A program made the translations under genes and the position numbers. 61,075 bases of DNA from Alkalimonas collagenimarina (lineage in GTDB: Bacteria; Pseudomonadota; Gammaproteobacteria; Enterobacterales; Alteromonadaceae): contig NZ_JAUZVZ010000024.1 in NCBI RefSeq assembly GCF_030717845.1, positions 1 through 61,075 on the forward strand. Reading direction: 5' to 3'. Positions 43,305 through 52,101 of the stretch are shown here, one piece after another. Numbering within the stretch: position 1 is the first letter of the stretch; every line of letters begins with the position of its first letter. The notes beneath the pieces are model-generated. The model was not told where the DNA came from. It did no database searches and saw only the letters and a list, made by a program, of their open reading frames with translations.

Positions 43305-43790
43305 TTAGTACCCTAGCTTGATTTCCTGAACTTCAGGAAGTTGAATGTTCGCTCGCAAACGCCATTCTTCGCTATCATCGGAAACCACTAACCGAAAACG
43401 ACCTGTCGGGGTATGAGGCAGGGTTGCGACATACAGCAACTCTCCGCTGCGATAGGCATTGACCTCAAAGTCATGAGCTCCAAGGGTTGGATGGTAAAAA
43501 TCCAAATGAATGCTTTCTCCCAGCACGGCATTTTCCTCAAAGCGGACGACGGCACGATTACCGGCAATCAACACATGCGCATTAAGGTTGCGTAGGGCGG
43601 CTTCGCGGTACTTTTCCAGCCGGTTATTGATGGTACGTCCTTCTCGATAATAGTCATCGACCACCATTTCCGGTTGGTTTTGCATCATGATATAAAAAGC
43701 CCAACCACCCCGGGCAAAGGCTATCAGAGGGAGCAATATCAAGATCCAGGGCCATAACTGCTTGTACCAAGGTTGGGTATCTGTTTTCAT
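43305..43790 (-). CDS. ccoH: cbb3 oxidase assembly protein CcoH/FixH
   Basis: This 161-residue FixH-family protein has one N-terminal transmembrane helix (WPWILILLPLIAFARGGWAF), then PEMVVDDYYREGRTINNRLE, the family's conserved DDYY-x-G-x-x-I-N segment. A periplasmic beta domain follows. CcoH stays bound to the oxidase and stabilises assembly intermediates. It is the first gene of ccoHIS, separated from ccoP by a terminator-like hairpin. The start gives the expected length. Confidence 0.9.
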   Translation of the reverse strand: MKTDTQPWYKQLWPWILILLPLIAFARGGWAFYIMMQNQPEMVVDDYYREGRTINNRLEKYREAALRNLNAHVLIAGNRAVVRFEENAVLGESIHLDFYHPTLGAHDFEVNAYRSGELLYVATLPHTPTGRFRLVVSDDSEEWRLRANIQLPEVQEIKLGY

Positions 43791-43806
43791 GCAAGCTTAC
43801 CTCATT

Positions 43807-43839
43807 AAAAATAAACCCCGAACCCGGGGTTTATTTTTT
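43807..43839 (-). terminator. Hairpin between ccoP and ccoH
   Basis: AATAAACCCCG and CCGGGGTTTATT form a long stem flanked by A-rich and T-rich tracts on both sides, so it could act in either direction. On the minus strand ATTTTTAATG follows. It would attenuate read-through from the abundant oxidase subunits into the assembly genes. Confidence 0.8.
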
Positions 43840-43862
43840 GCACTCAGCCCGTTGGCTGAGGA

Positions 43863-44834
43863 CTACTTTTGCTCTGGGTTCGACAAACGGTACACATAGG
43901 CGGTAATGATGTGTATTTTATCTTCCCCCAAGGTCTGTTTAAAGGCTGGCATTTCGCCGTAGCGGCCTTTGACCAAAGTTTCTTCGATATCAGCGGCAGA
44001 GCCACCATACAACCAGATGTTATTGGTCAGGTTGGGCGCACCAAAGGGTAAGTTGTGAGCCAGGCTTCCTTTACCATCCGCACCATGGCAGGCGGCACAC
44101 ATGCCAAACTTTGCCTGGCCTGCATCGGCATCTCGCTGATTGACGGTACGGCCAGATAGGCTTAGTACGTAAGCGGTCATTTCACGGATCCCTTGCTCTC
44201 CCAAGGCATCTTTCCAGCCTGGCATGGCGGCTTTACGGCCATACAGCAGTGTTTCTTTAATTTTATCTGGCGTACCACCATACAACCAGTCATCGTTGGT
44301 CAGGTTCGGGAATCCGCGTTGACCGCGAGCATCCGAGCCATGGCATTGCGCACAGTTTTGTAAGAACAAACGTTGACCAATGCGGAGTGCATCCGGGTCG
44401 TAGGCTAAATCCAGCACATCGCGTTCGGCAAACTGGCGAAACACTGGTCCATACACTTCATCAGCACGGACAATCTCACGATCCAGTTGAACATTTAAGC
44501 CGGCTTCACGAGCAGCGATAACTGCTTGCTCCGATTCTGCCAAGGATAAAATGCCCTGATTGGAACTGGTCCAGTTTAAAAAGCCTTTGTAATTACCAAG
44601 TCCCGGGTAAGCAGCTAAATATAGCAATGACCAGACGATGGTGATGTAGAACATGTAGGTCCACCACTTTGGCAGTGGGTTATTCAGCTCTGAAATACCA
44701 TCGTGCTCATGACCGGTAGTTTCATCTTCAGACACACCAACATAGTTTTTCAGGTTCCAGGTCAGCAAGACAAAGCAACCGACTAAAACCACCAGAGTAA
44801 AGATAATGATCCAAGCGCTCCAGAAGCTACTCAT
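43863..44834 (-). CDS. ccoP: cbb3 oxidase diheme subunit CcoP
   Basis: From ATG 44834 the protein has 323 residues. Two N-terminal membrane helices (WSAWIIIFTLVVLVGCFVLL and the WWTYMFYITIVWSLLYL region) precede two cytochrome c domains with heme-attachment motifs CAQCH and CAACH. Distal methionines are plausible in KAAMPGW and GEMPAF. CcoP passes electrons from cytochrome c to CcoO and CcoN. It overlaps ccoQ by 8 bases; the longer frame to 44885 lies inside ccoQ. It is the last gene before the hairpin at 43807-43839. Confidence 0.94.
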   Translation of the reverse strand: MSSFWSAWIIIFTLVVLVGCFVLLTWNLKNYVGVSEDETTGHEHDGISELNNPLPKWWTYMFYITIVWSLLYLAAYPGLGNYKGFLNWTSSNQGILSLAESEQAVIAAREAGLNVQLDREIVRADEVYGPVFRQFAERDVLDLAYDPDALRIGQRLFLQNCAQCHGSDARGQRGFPNLTNDDWLYGGTPDKIKETLLYGRKAAMPGWKDALGEQGIREMTAYVLSLSGRTVNQRDADAGQAKFGMCAACHGADGKGSLAHNLPFGAPNLTNNIWLYGGSAADIEETLVKGRYGEMPAFKQTLGEDKIHIITAYVYRLSNPEQK

Positions 44835-45021
44835 GATCGGACTCCTGTTTTTGTTTTTGTTCAGGTTTTGCCTCTGGCTCGTCATCGAACACCAGATTGG
44901 CTGCTTCGTCGAAATCTTTTTTCCGACCCTTGCCGTAGGCCCAAATAATCAGGCCGACAAAACCCACAAATAAAATAACGGTTAATATGCTATGAACAGT
45001 TGAAAATTCCATCGTCATCAC
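44827..45021 (-). CDS. ccoQ: cbb3 oxidase small subunit CcoQ
   Basis: The 64-residue protein has one transmembrane helix ([20 protein letters not shown]) followed by [15 protein letters not shown], the CcoQ hallmark, and an acidic/lysine tail. CcoQ stabilises the oxidase. It overlaps both ccoO (4 bases) and ccoP (8 bases), typical of the tight ccoNOQP operon. Confidence 0.92.
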   Translation of the reverse strand: MMTMEFSTVHSILTVILFVGFVGLIIWAYGKGRKKDFDEAANLVFDDEPEAKPEQKQKQESDHE

Positions 45022-45629
45022 TTTAAGGCTGTACCCAGCGACTGCAGGTATGCAATCAGGGCGTCCATTTCAGTTTTACCTTGAACGGCTTCAGCTGCAC
45101 CGGCAATATCTTCATCGGTGTAGGGAACCCCAAGGTTGCGAAAGATCTCAAGCTTGCGGGCTGTGTACTTTCCATCCAACTTACGCTCAGCCAACCAGGG
45201 GTAGGCAGGCATATTGGATTGAGGTACCACCGAACGCGGATCCATCATATGGGCATAGTGCCAGTCATCGCTGTAGCGTCCGCCAACACGAGCCAAATCA
45301 GGTCCTGTCCGCTTAGAGCCCCACAAGTGCGGATGCTCCCAGACATGCTCACCAGCAACAGAGTAATGACCATAGCGCTCTACCTCTGAACGGAATGGGC
45401 GGATCATCTGACTGTGGCAGTTGTTACAGCCCTCACGAATATAGATATCGCGACCTTCCATTTGCAGCGCAGTATAAGGAGTCAAGCCATCGACTGGTGT
45501 AGTGGTTTCTTCCATATACATCAGCGGGGTAATTTGCACCATGGTGCCAAAGCTGATGGCGATAATGGTAAAGATCCCGAGCAAGCCAACACTTTTCTCT
45601 ATTTTTTCATGATGATTTTTATTCGACAT
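45018..45629 (-). CDS. ccoO: cbb3 oxidase monoheme subunit CcoO
   Basis: This 203-residue protein has an N-terminal membrane helix ([20 protein letters not shown]) and a single c-type heme motif in [18 protein letters not shown]. It also has [16 protein letters not shown] and a methionine in SNMPAYPWL as distal ligand. CcoO accepts electrons for CcoN. AAGGAGCAAGC upstream of the ATG gives a strong ribosome site; ccoN ends 10 bases before. Confidence 0.95.
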   Translation of the reverse strand: MSNKNHHEKIEKSVGLLGIFTIIAISFGTMVQITPLMYMEETTTPVDGLTPYTALQMEGRDIYIREGCNNCHSQMIRPFRSEVERYGHYSVAGEHVWEHPHLWGSKRTGPDLARVGGRYSDDWHYAHMMDPRSVVPQSNMPAYPWLAERKLDGKYTARKLEIFRNLGVPYTDEDIAGAAEAVQGKTEMDALIAYLQSLGTALK

Positions 45630-45639
45630 TGCTTGCTCC

Positions 45640-47070
45640 TTACGCTACAGCTTCAGCTAAAGGTTTTAGCGAGTGCTGTTCTGCCCGAAGTGTTTTGTAG
45701 ACGTTGTACGCCATAATAAACATACCGACCAGTACAAAGACACCACCAATAAAACGCATCAGATAGAACGGCATGGAAGCCTCAACACTTTCGACAAAAC
45801 TGTAAGTCAGGGTGCCGTCAGTGTTAACTGCACGCCACATCATGCCTTGCATAATGCCCGAAATCCACATGGCAACGATGTACAACACCACACCAATGGT
45901 GTGCAACCAGAAGTGGGTATTGATCAGCTTGGTGCTGTACATCCGGCCTTGATTAAACAGGGTAGGTACCAGATAGTACATGGCACCGATGGTGATCATT
46001 GCGACCCAACCCAGCGCACCTGAATGCACGTGACCGACCGTCCAATCCGTATAGTGTGATAAAGCGTTCACTGATTTAATGGCCATCATCGGACCTTCAA
46101 AGGTCGACATGCCGTAAAAGGACAGTGAAACAATTAAGAAGCGCAGAATAGGGTCTGTTTTTAGTTTATGCCAGGCACCAGATAACGTCATGATACCGTT
46201 GATCATGCCACCCCAGCTTGGAACAAACAAAATAACCGACATCACCATGCCAAGCGACTGAGTCCAATCTGGCAGGGCGGTGTAGTGCAAATGGTGCGGA
46301 CCAGCCCAGATATACAGTGCGATTAAGGCCCAGAAATGCACAATGGATAAACGATACGAATAGACCGGGCGTCCGGCTTGCTTCGGTACAAAGTAATACA
46401 TCATGCCTAAGAAACCAGCCGTAAGCAGGAAGCCAACCGCATTATGGCCATACCACCATTGGATCATCGCATCGACGGCACCGGCATAAATGGAATAGGA
46501 TTTAACCAGGTTAAGCGGTATCACCATGTTATTGACTAAATGCAAAGCCGCAACAGTAATAATAAAGGCGCCGTAGAACCAGTTTGCCACATAGATATGG
46601 CTGGTGTTCCGTTTGACTAAAGTGCCAAAAAACACCACCGCAAAAGAGACCCACACCACAGTGATCAGAATATCAATCGGCCACTCTAGTTCAGCGTACT
46701 CTTTCGATTGCGTGATCCCCATTGGCAGCGTAATGGCAGCCAGCACAATGACGGTTTGCCAGCCCCAAAAGGTAAAAGATGCCAGCTTTTCTGCAAACAA
46801 TCTGACCTGGCAGGTACGCTGCGCGACATAATAAGCGGTTGCCATCAACGCATTGGTGCCAAAAGCAAAAATAACTGCATTGGTATGAAGAGGACGAAGC
46901 CGGCTGTACGTCAGCCAGGGAGTGTCAAAGTTTAAGGCTGGCCAATACAATTGGGCTGCTATTAATACACCTATCCCCATACCCACAATACCCCAGATAA
47001 TGGTGGCAAGGGTAAAGAGACGGACAACGCTATAGTTGTATTCAACTTCTAACGATTTAGTCTGGCTCAT
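45640..47070 (-). CDS. ccoN: cbb3 cytochrome c oxidase catalytic subunit CcoN
   Basis: From ATG 47070 this is a 476-residue heme-copper oxidase subunit I with twelve hydrophobic segments. Metal-binding histidines are visible in [12 protein letters not shown] (low-spin heme), [12 protein letters not shown] (CuB), [17 protein letters not shown] (two further CuB ligands) and [14 protein letters not shown] (heme ligands). It reduces O2 at very low tension. It is the first gene of ccoNOQP. A GTG twelve bases upstream is a possible but less likely start. The upstream region holds an FNR-like site. Confidence 0.96.
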   Translation of the reverse strand: MSQTKSLEVEYNYSVVRLFTLATIIWGIVGMGIGVLIAAQLYWPALNFDTPWLTYSRLRPLHTNAVIFAFGTNALMATAYYVAQRTCQVRLFAEKLASFTFWGWQTVIVLAAITLPMGITQSKEYAELEWPIDILITVVWVSFAVVFFGTLVKRNTSHIYVANWFYGAFIITVAALHLVNNMVIPLNLVKSYSIYAGAVDAMIQWWYGHNAVGFLLTAGFLGMMYYFVPKQAGRPVYSYRLSIVHFWALIALYIWAGPHHLHYTALPDWTQSLGMVMSVILFVPSWGGMINGIMTLSGAWHKLKTDPILRFLIVSLSFYGMSTFEGPMMAIKSVNALSHYTDWTVGHVHSGALGWVAMITIGAMYYLVPTLFNQGRMYSTKLINTHFWLHTIGVVLYIVAMWISGIMQGMMWRAVNTDGTLTYSFVESVEASMPFYLMRFIGGVFVLVGMFIMAYNVYKTLRAEQHSLKPLAEAVA

Positions 47071-47241
47071 ATCGAGTTCCACTGCAGTTTCGCTGATTTC
47101 ACATATCCACTTCTGCTAGAAAGTGGCCCTTATTATCACTCATGGTAGCGACTATGTGACTAGCTGTACCTACCATGGGCTATTCTGGTTGCGGATGATA
47201 CGGTTTTCACTTTGGAAAAGAAAGGTGAATCCGCCGCTTTT

Positions 47242-47255
47242 ATGATATAGAACAA
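47242..47255 (-). promoter_or_regulatory. FNR-like box upstream of ccoN
   Basis: On the minus strand TTGTTCTATATCAT matches eight of ten conserved FNR positions and shares 13 consecutive bases with the uspE site. It lies 172 bases upstream of ccoN, which implies a long leader if it activates that gene. Confidence 0.6.
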
Positions 47256-47259
47256 AGTC

Positions 47260-47280
47260 CTTGATTACTAAGTAATCAAG
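47260..47280. promoter_or_regulatory. Perfect inverted repeat, possible operator
   Basis: Arms CTTGATTAC and GTAATCAAG pair perfectly around a 3-base centre TAA. The outer TTGAT/ATCAA halves resemble FNR half sites but at a spacing of 9 instead of 4, so another regulator or a cruciform is possible. It lies 4 bases from the FNR-like site. Confidence 0.45.
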
Positions 47281-47377
47281 TGTAGGTTCTCTTTGCTACT
47301 TTTGCAGCAAAGCAGGTAAAATCATCTTTTTATTATTCACGTGACGATAACTCAATCATGTCAACAAGGTGGGAACT

Positions 47378-47773
47378 ATGCAACGCTCTCTGCTTGTCAT
47401 CATCTTGCTACTCATGCTGCAAGCCTGTCAGCCGCTCCAACAAAATTATGATTCTGAGCTTTTGCTCTATGGTACCACAACCGAACAGCTGACTATAAGC
47501 CCTGCTAATGTTCCCGTGGAGTCGTTATTACGACTTGATTTTCAGACAGTGGATACCGTTGTTGCCATCACTGGTGAAATTATTGGGGTGTCGATGTACA
47601 TGGGGCGGATCCCGCTGCATTTCTCTGAACTGAATGCAACACATTGGCGAGCCGAACTACTATTGGGTGCTTGCAGCGATCCAGCGATGGAATGGCGTAT
47701 CATTGTCACGGTTCAATATGCCAGCGGTAAAGAACAGTTGCTGAGCGAAACCTTTCGTTCCAGCTGGGGCTAG
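47378..47773 (+). CDS. Small lipoprotein, unknown function
   Basis: From ATG 47378 (AAGGTGGG upstream) the precursor has 131 residues. Its lipoprotein signal, QRSLLVIILLLMLQAC, is lipidated at Cys17. The mature domain is beta-rich, with a VDTVVAITGEIIGVSMYMGR segment and a LLLGACSDPAMEWRI segment near the end. It resembles small immunoglobulin-like lipoproteins that some cbb3-containing bacteria carry, but I recognise no named family. It diverges from ccoN and may share its regulatory region. Confidence 0.65.
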   Translation: MQRSLLVIILLLMLQACQPLQQNYDSELLLYGTTTEQLTISPANVPVESLLRLDFQTVDTVVAITGEIIGVSMYMGRIPLHFSELNATHWRAELLLGACSDPAMEWRIIVTVQYASGKEQLLSETFRSSWG

Positions 47774-47794
47774 TGCTTACTTAGGGATAAAAAG

Positions 47795-48676
47795 TTAAAG
47801 ACGGATCTGCTGCTTGAGCAAGAGCGGCATCGGTTGCCAGTGCAAACGGGCGGTCTCGAGGCAAATAAAATGCTGATAGCCGTCATCAGGCATGTCTGGC
47901 ATGGCTTGGCTTTTCTGCTGCCACGGGTTCCAGAGTACGGCATGATCCTGACCAGCCTGGTTGAGCGTCAGCGAGTGCTTATCGCCGATAAGCTTCATTT
48001 CTGCAGCAGGCTGACGGTACACTCGATCAGTCTCGCTATCAATGTGTGCATGGTCATTGGCTTGTTGTGTTGGCTGGCCACTGACTTTATCCATATAAGA
48101 CTGGCTTAAGCCTTGTATCTGTATTTGCTGAATCGTTTCTGAACCCACAGTACTCGCCATTAAAGGCGCAATAGCAAAGTAGCTATGCAATGCCGCTTGC
48201 TGAGCAATAGGGGCGTCGCAGCGTAGTTCAATCGTTAGCGTGTTGCTCAGTGTTAATTGCAGATAGAGTGTAACAGGGCTGGCAATATGCGGTAGCGTAT
48301 CCAGAGTGACTTTTAAGGTGAGCTGCGTTGCAGACTCCAGTTCAGCTTTGTGATGCAGCTGCCACAAACGATTGCGCACCAAGCCATGACCGGGCTGAGT
48401 GGCGGCATCAGGCAAAATATTGGCATCTGCCGGTCCAAACCAAGGCCAGCAAATAGGAATACCACCTCGAATAGCCTGCTGTTGATGCCAGCTACTTAAT
48501 GGCGAAAGCCAGAGCACTTCCTGCTCTGGCTTTGGTTGATACGACAAGACTTGTGCACCGTAGCTGCTGATCACCGCACAGGCATCGCCAAATCGGAGCT
48601 GCCAGCAGGGCAAGTCGCTCAGATGGGCAAAACCGGTTTGTTCGGTGATCATGCCAGTCATGTATGACCCGGTCAC
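47795..48676 (-). CDS. yeaD: D-hexose-6-phosphate mutarotase (aldose 1-epimerase family)
   Basis: This 293-residue galactose-mutarotase-like protein has GAQVLSYQPKPEQEVLWLS, AIRGGIPICWPWFGP, HGLVRNRLWQL (catalytic-side His), ALHSYFAI (His) and HFICLETA (acid Glu). This set of motifs is that of YeaD/YMR099c-type enzymes that interconvert the anomers of glucose-6-phosphate. It follows gapA by 8 bases, the same pairing as in E. coli (gapA-yeaD). The best start is the GTG at 48676; no strong ribosome site is seen, suggesting coupling to gapA. Confidence 0.88.
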   Translation of the reverse strand: MTGSYMTGMITEQTGFAHLSDLPCWQLRFGDACAVISSYGAQVLSYQPKPEQEVLWLSPLSSWHQQQAIRGGIPICWPWFGPADANILPDAATQPGHGLVRNRLWQLHHKAELESATQLTLKVTLDTLPHIASPVTLYLQLTLSNTLTIELRCDAPIAQQAALHSYFAIAPLMASTVGSETIQQIQIQGLSQSYMDKVSGQPTQQANDHAHIDSETDRVYRQPAAEMKLIGDKHSLTLNQAGQDHAVLWNPWQQKSQAMPDMPDDGYQHFICLETARLHWQPMPLLLKQQIRL

Positions 48677-48684
48677 TGCTTCAG

Positions 48685-49689
48685 TTACTTCATCAATTGC
48701 ATGGTGTTATCGAGCATGCGGTTGCTAAAGCCCCATTCATTGTCGTACCACGACATCACTTTGACCAAACGGCCATTGACCCGGGTCTCGCTGCTGTCAA
48801 AAATCGACGACATCGGGTTGTGGTTAAAATCAACCGAGACCAGTGGTAAATCATTTACCATCAAGACTTCATTCATCGGTGAGCTTGCCGCTGCTTTACG
48901 GATAATATCGTTGATTTCATCGACCGAGGTGTTGCGACCAGCGATAAAGGTTAAATCAACCAAAGACACATTCAGGGTAGGAACCCGAACCGCCAAACCA
49001 TCAAACTTGCCCTGCAATTCAGGCACTACCAGACCTACTGCAGCAGCAGCACCGGTTTTGGTTGGAATCATCGACATAGCGGCAGCACGGGCACGACGGA
49101 CATCAGTATGGTAGACATCGCTCAAGCGTTGATCATTGGTGTAGGCATGAATAGTGGTCATTAAACCAGATTCAATCCCGAGCGCATCATTCAGTGGCTT
49201 GGCGATAGGGGCCAGACAGTTGGTGGTGCAGGATGCATTGGAAATAATGGTCATATCCGGTGTGATGATGTCATGGTTAACACCGTACACCACGGTTGCA
49301 TCCACATTCTTGGCCGGAGCCGAGATAATTACTTTTTTCGCACCCGCTTCAAGGTGAGCACCAGCTGTGGCTCTGTCATTAAATAAACCGGTACATTCCA
49401 GTACCACATCAACATTCAGCTCTTTCCAGGGCAGAGCTGCAGGGTTACGCTCGCTTAAGGTACGAATTTCATCCTGGTTGACAAAGATGCTCTGATCGCT
49501 GTGTTCAACTTGAGCCGGAAAAATGCCATGAGCTGTGTCATACTTCAGCAAGTGCGCATTAATGGCGGCATCGCCTAAGTCATTAATGGCAACAATTTTA
49601 ATGTCGTACGACTTATTCGTTTCATAAAGAGCCCGTAAAATATTACGGCCGATGCGGCCAAAGCCGTTGATTGCAACACGAATGGTCAT
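48685..49689 (-). CDS. gapA: Glyceraldehyde-3-phosphate dehydrogenase
   Basis: From ATG 49689 the protein has 334 residues. The Rossmann motif is [17 protein letters not shown], the catalytic cysteine is in [15 protein letters not shown], the histidine is in [10 protein letters not shown], and the C-terminus has [12 protein letters not shown]. It oxidises glyceraldehyde-3-phosphate in glycolysis. Aspartate-type adenine recognition (VAINDLGD) indicates NAD specificity. The ribosome site AGGGGTG precedes the ATG; a longer frame upstream is unsupported. It is co-transcribed with yeaD. Confidence 0.96.
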   Translation of the reverse strand: MTIRVAINGFGRIGRNILRALYETNKSYDIKIVAINDLGDAAINAHLLKYDTAHGIFPAQVEHSDQSIFVNQDEIRTLSERNPAALPWKELNVDVVLECTGLFNDRATAGAHLEAGAKKVIISAPAKNVDATVVYGVNHDIITPDMTIISNASCTTNCLAPIAKPLNDALGIESGLMTTIHAYTNDQRLSDVYHTDVRRARAAAMSMIPTKTGAAAAVGLVVPELQGKFDGLAVRVPTLNVSLVDLTFIAGRNTSVDEINDIIRKAAASSPMNEVLMVNDLPLVSVDFNHNPMSSIFDSSETRVNGRLVKVMSWYDNEWGFSNRMLDNTMQLMK

Positions 49690-49854
49690 AAGCACCCCTT
49701 GATTAGTCTGATTTTGTAGTAAAATTACATTGTTTGGCGTTTTTTTCAAGTGAAAAATGCATTTGCATACGAATTCTTGTAATAAAATAACGCAAAATGC
49801 TAAAGTTCAGAGTAATCTAGTTTGATTATAGTATTCCAATAACGAAGGAACCTC

Positions 49855-52050
49855 ATGGATAGCGCCTTATTGCAACAAGGGCTGGCAATGGCTGGCATCG
49901 AAAGCAACTACACCGATGCTTATGGTCAGCTGCGTGATGTAGACGAGCAAAACCTATTGGCTTTATTGGCGGCACAAGGTTTTGACACCGAGGATGAAGC
50001 CGCACTGGCTGACAGCATGGCCCTTCAGCAGCAAGCGATCTGGCAGCAAGTTATTTTGCCGGTTTCCGTGCAACGCGAAGACCAGCCATTGCATCTGGAG
50101 CTGAGAGTACCATTGCAACTGGCCAATGAAACTTTGCGGTTTAGTCTGACGATGGAAACAGGACAACAAAAGCGGTTCAGCCTTACCCCGGTGGATGGCG
50201 AGTTGCTGCAGGTGCATCAGGACGAGTTTGGCGAATACCACCTGTACCAGCATCAACTGCACCTTGAGCTACCCATAGGTTATCATCGTTTGCGTGTCAC
50301 CGAACCGTCGGCAAAAAAAACCGAACAGTCGTTGATCATTACCCCGCATCATTGTTATCAACCGAGTGCTTTTCAGCAGCAAAAACAATGGGGCGTTTCG
50401 GTGCAGTTGTATGGTGTGCGCTCTGAGCGCAATTGGGGCATTGGTGATTTTACCGATTTGCAGCAGCTGGTTACTTTTTTGGCTGGGCAGGGTGCAGATT
50501 ATGTGGGTTTAAACCCAATTCATGCGCTCTATCCGGCGATGCCAGAGCATGCCAGCCCTTATAGCCCGTCTTCACGACGTTGGTTAAATAGCCTCTATAT
50601 TGATGTTTCGGCGTTACCAGGTTTTGCAGCGTGCAGTGCTTGTCAGCAGTTGGTAAACACCACTGAGTTTCAGCAACAGCTGCAGATGCAGCGCGATAAA
50701 GATTGGGTCGATTACAGTGGAGTGATGCAGCTTAAGTTGCCGGTCATGCGCACGCTGTATCAGTGGTTCATTGAGCAGGCTGATGCGAAAAGCCAGCAAG
50801 CCTTCTCGGACTTTAAACAATCCGGTGGCGACAGCCTGAAGCAATTGGCGCTCTACGATGCGTTGCATGCCTGGTTGTATGCGCAAGATAGTGCGCACTG
50901 GGGCTGGCCCAATTGGCCTGAAGCTTATCAACAGCCCGCATCGCCTGCGGTGAAAGCCTTTACCAAAAAGCATGCAGCTGATATCGATTTTTACTGCTAT
51001 TTGCAATTTTGTGCCGATCAACAACTGGCGGCTGCTCAACAACAAGCAAAAGATGCAGGCATGCTGCTCGGTATTTATCGCGATTTAGCGGTAGGCGTCA
51101 GTGAAGCATCCACTGAAATCTGGGCCAATGACAGCCTGTATTGCCGAGAGGCCAGTGTTGGCGCTCCGCCGGATCCCTTAGGCCCGCAAGGCCAAAACTG
51201 GGGCTTACCGCCAATGTCACCGATGCAGCTTTTCCAACAAGGCTATCGTCCGATGATTGAACTGTTTCGCAGCAACATGCAGCATGCTGGCGCGTTACGG
51301 ATCGATCATGTCATGGCCTTACTGCGTCTGTGGTGGGTGCCGAAAAGTGCAGCCGATGCCAGAGGTGGTGCCTATCAATATTATCCTATTATGGATCTGC
51401 TGGGCATTTTAGCGTTAGAGAGCCAGCGTCATGAAACGCTGGTGATTGGTGAAGATCTTGGCACCGTGCCGGATGGTATTCGCGACTTGTTGCATGAGTA
51501 TGGTGTCTACTCCTATCGGGTGTTCTTTTTTGAACAAGCCGCCGACGGTGGTTTTATTTCACCAGCGCATTACCCGCAACAAGCGATGGCGACACTTTGC
51601 ACGCATGACTTGCCTACCTTGATAGGTTTTTGGCATTGCGATGATTTAAAGCTGGGCCAGCAATTGGGCTTGTATCAAGATGAAGCGCAATTGCAGGGAC
51701 TATTTGCCGAGCGCCATCGCAATAAGCAGCGGATCCTTGATTCTTTGCATGGTCATGGCATGCTACCAGATGATTATCCACGACAAGTGGAGCAGGTCGG
51801 CATGGAGCCGGTGTTGGCGAAGGCCTTGCAGTTGCATCTGGCGCGAGGTCAGAGCCAGCTGCTTTGTTTGCAATTGGAAGACTGGTTTGCCATGACGCAG
51901 CCGGTCAATGTGCCGGGTACCAGTGACGAATACCCGAACTGGCGTCGCAAGCTTAGCCATACTTTGGAGCAGCTCGCGCATTCGGACGATATGCAACAGC
52001 TGTTGCAGCAAATCACGCAAAGCCGCCGTGAGCAGCTGTATTCGCTGTGA
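49855..52050 (+). CDS. malQ: 4-alpha-glucanotransferase (amylomaltase)
   Basis: This 731-residue GH77 enzyme has the N-terminal extension seen in enterobacterial MalQ. The catalytic domain shows YVGLNPIHALYP, ASPYSPSSRRWLN, ALRIDHVMALLRLWWVP (nucleophile Asp), IGEDLGTVPDGIRDLL (acid/base Glu) and THDLPTLIGFWHCDD (third Asp). It moves maltodextrin segments between chains. AACGAAGGAACCTCATG gives the ribosome site. It opens a run of three glucan enzymes, all plus strand, with glgB 51 bases downstream. Confidence 0.94.
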   Translation: MDSALLQQGLAMAGIESNYTDAYGQLRDVDEQNLLALLAAQGFDTEDEAALADSMALQQQAIWQQVILPVSVQREDQPLHLELRVPLQLANETLRFSLTMETGQQKRFSLTPVDGELLQVHQDEFGEYHLYQHQLHLELPIGYHRLRVTEPSAKKTEQSLIITPHHCYQPSAFQQQKQWGVSVQLYGVRSERNWGIGDFTDLQQLVTFLAGQGADYVGLNPIHALYPAMPEHASPYSPSSRRWLNSLYIDVSALPGFAACSACQQLVNTTEFQQQLQMQRDKDWVDYSGVMQLKLPVMRTLYQWFIEQADAKSQQAFSDFKQSGGDSLKQLALYDALHAWLYAQDSAHWGWPNWPEAYQQPASPAVKAFTKKHAADIDFYCYLQFCADQQLAAAQQQAKDAGMLLGIYRDLAVGVSEASTEIWANDSLYCREASVGAPPDPLGPQGQNWGLPPMSPMQLFQQGYRPMIELFRSNMQHAGALRIDHVMALLRLWWVPKSAADARGGAYQYYPIMDLLGILALESQRHETLVIGEDLGTVPDGIRDLLHEYGVYSYRVFFFEQAADGGFISPAHYPQQAMATLCTHDLPTLIGFWHCDDLKLGQQLGLYQDEAQLQGLFAERHRNKQRILDSLHGHGMLPDDYPRQVEQVGMEPVLAKALQLHLARGQSQLLCLQLEDWFAMTQPVNVPGTSDEYPNWRRKLSHTLEQLAHSDDMQQLLQQITQSRREQLYSL

Positions 52051-52101
52051 GTCTTCGACCATTGAACCGTCACTTCACCCATTTAAAACAGGATAAAATG
52101 C

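Larger units (their letters stand above)
47071..47377. other. Divergent intergenic region, ccoN / lipoprotein gene
   Basis: These 307 bases hold the promoters of ccoN (leftward) and the 131-residue lipoprotein (rightward). The only sequence features I can support are the FNR-like site at 47242-47255 and the perfect inverted repeat at 47260-47280. No further gene or RNA is visible. Confidence 0.5.

Noticed and set aside
47260-47280. A canonical FNR box
   Set aside because: The TTGAT and ATCAA halves are 9 bases apart rather than 4, so it was listed as an unassigned inverted repeat.
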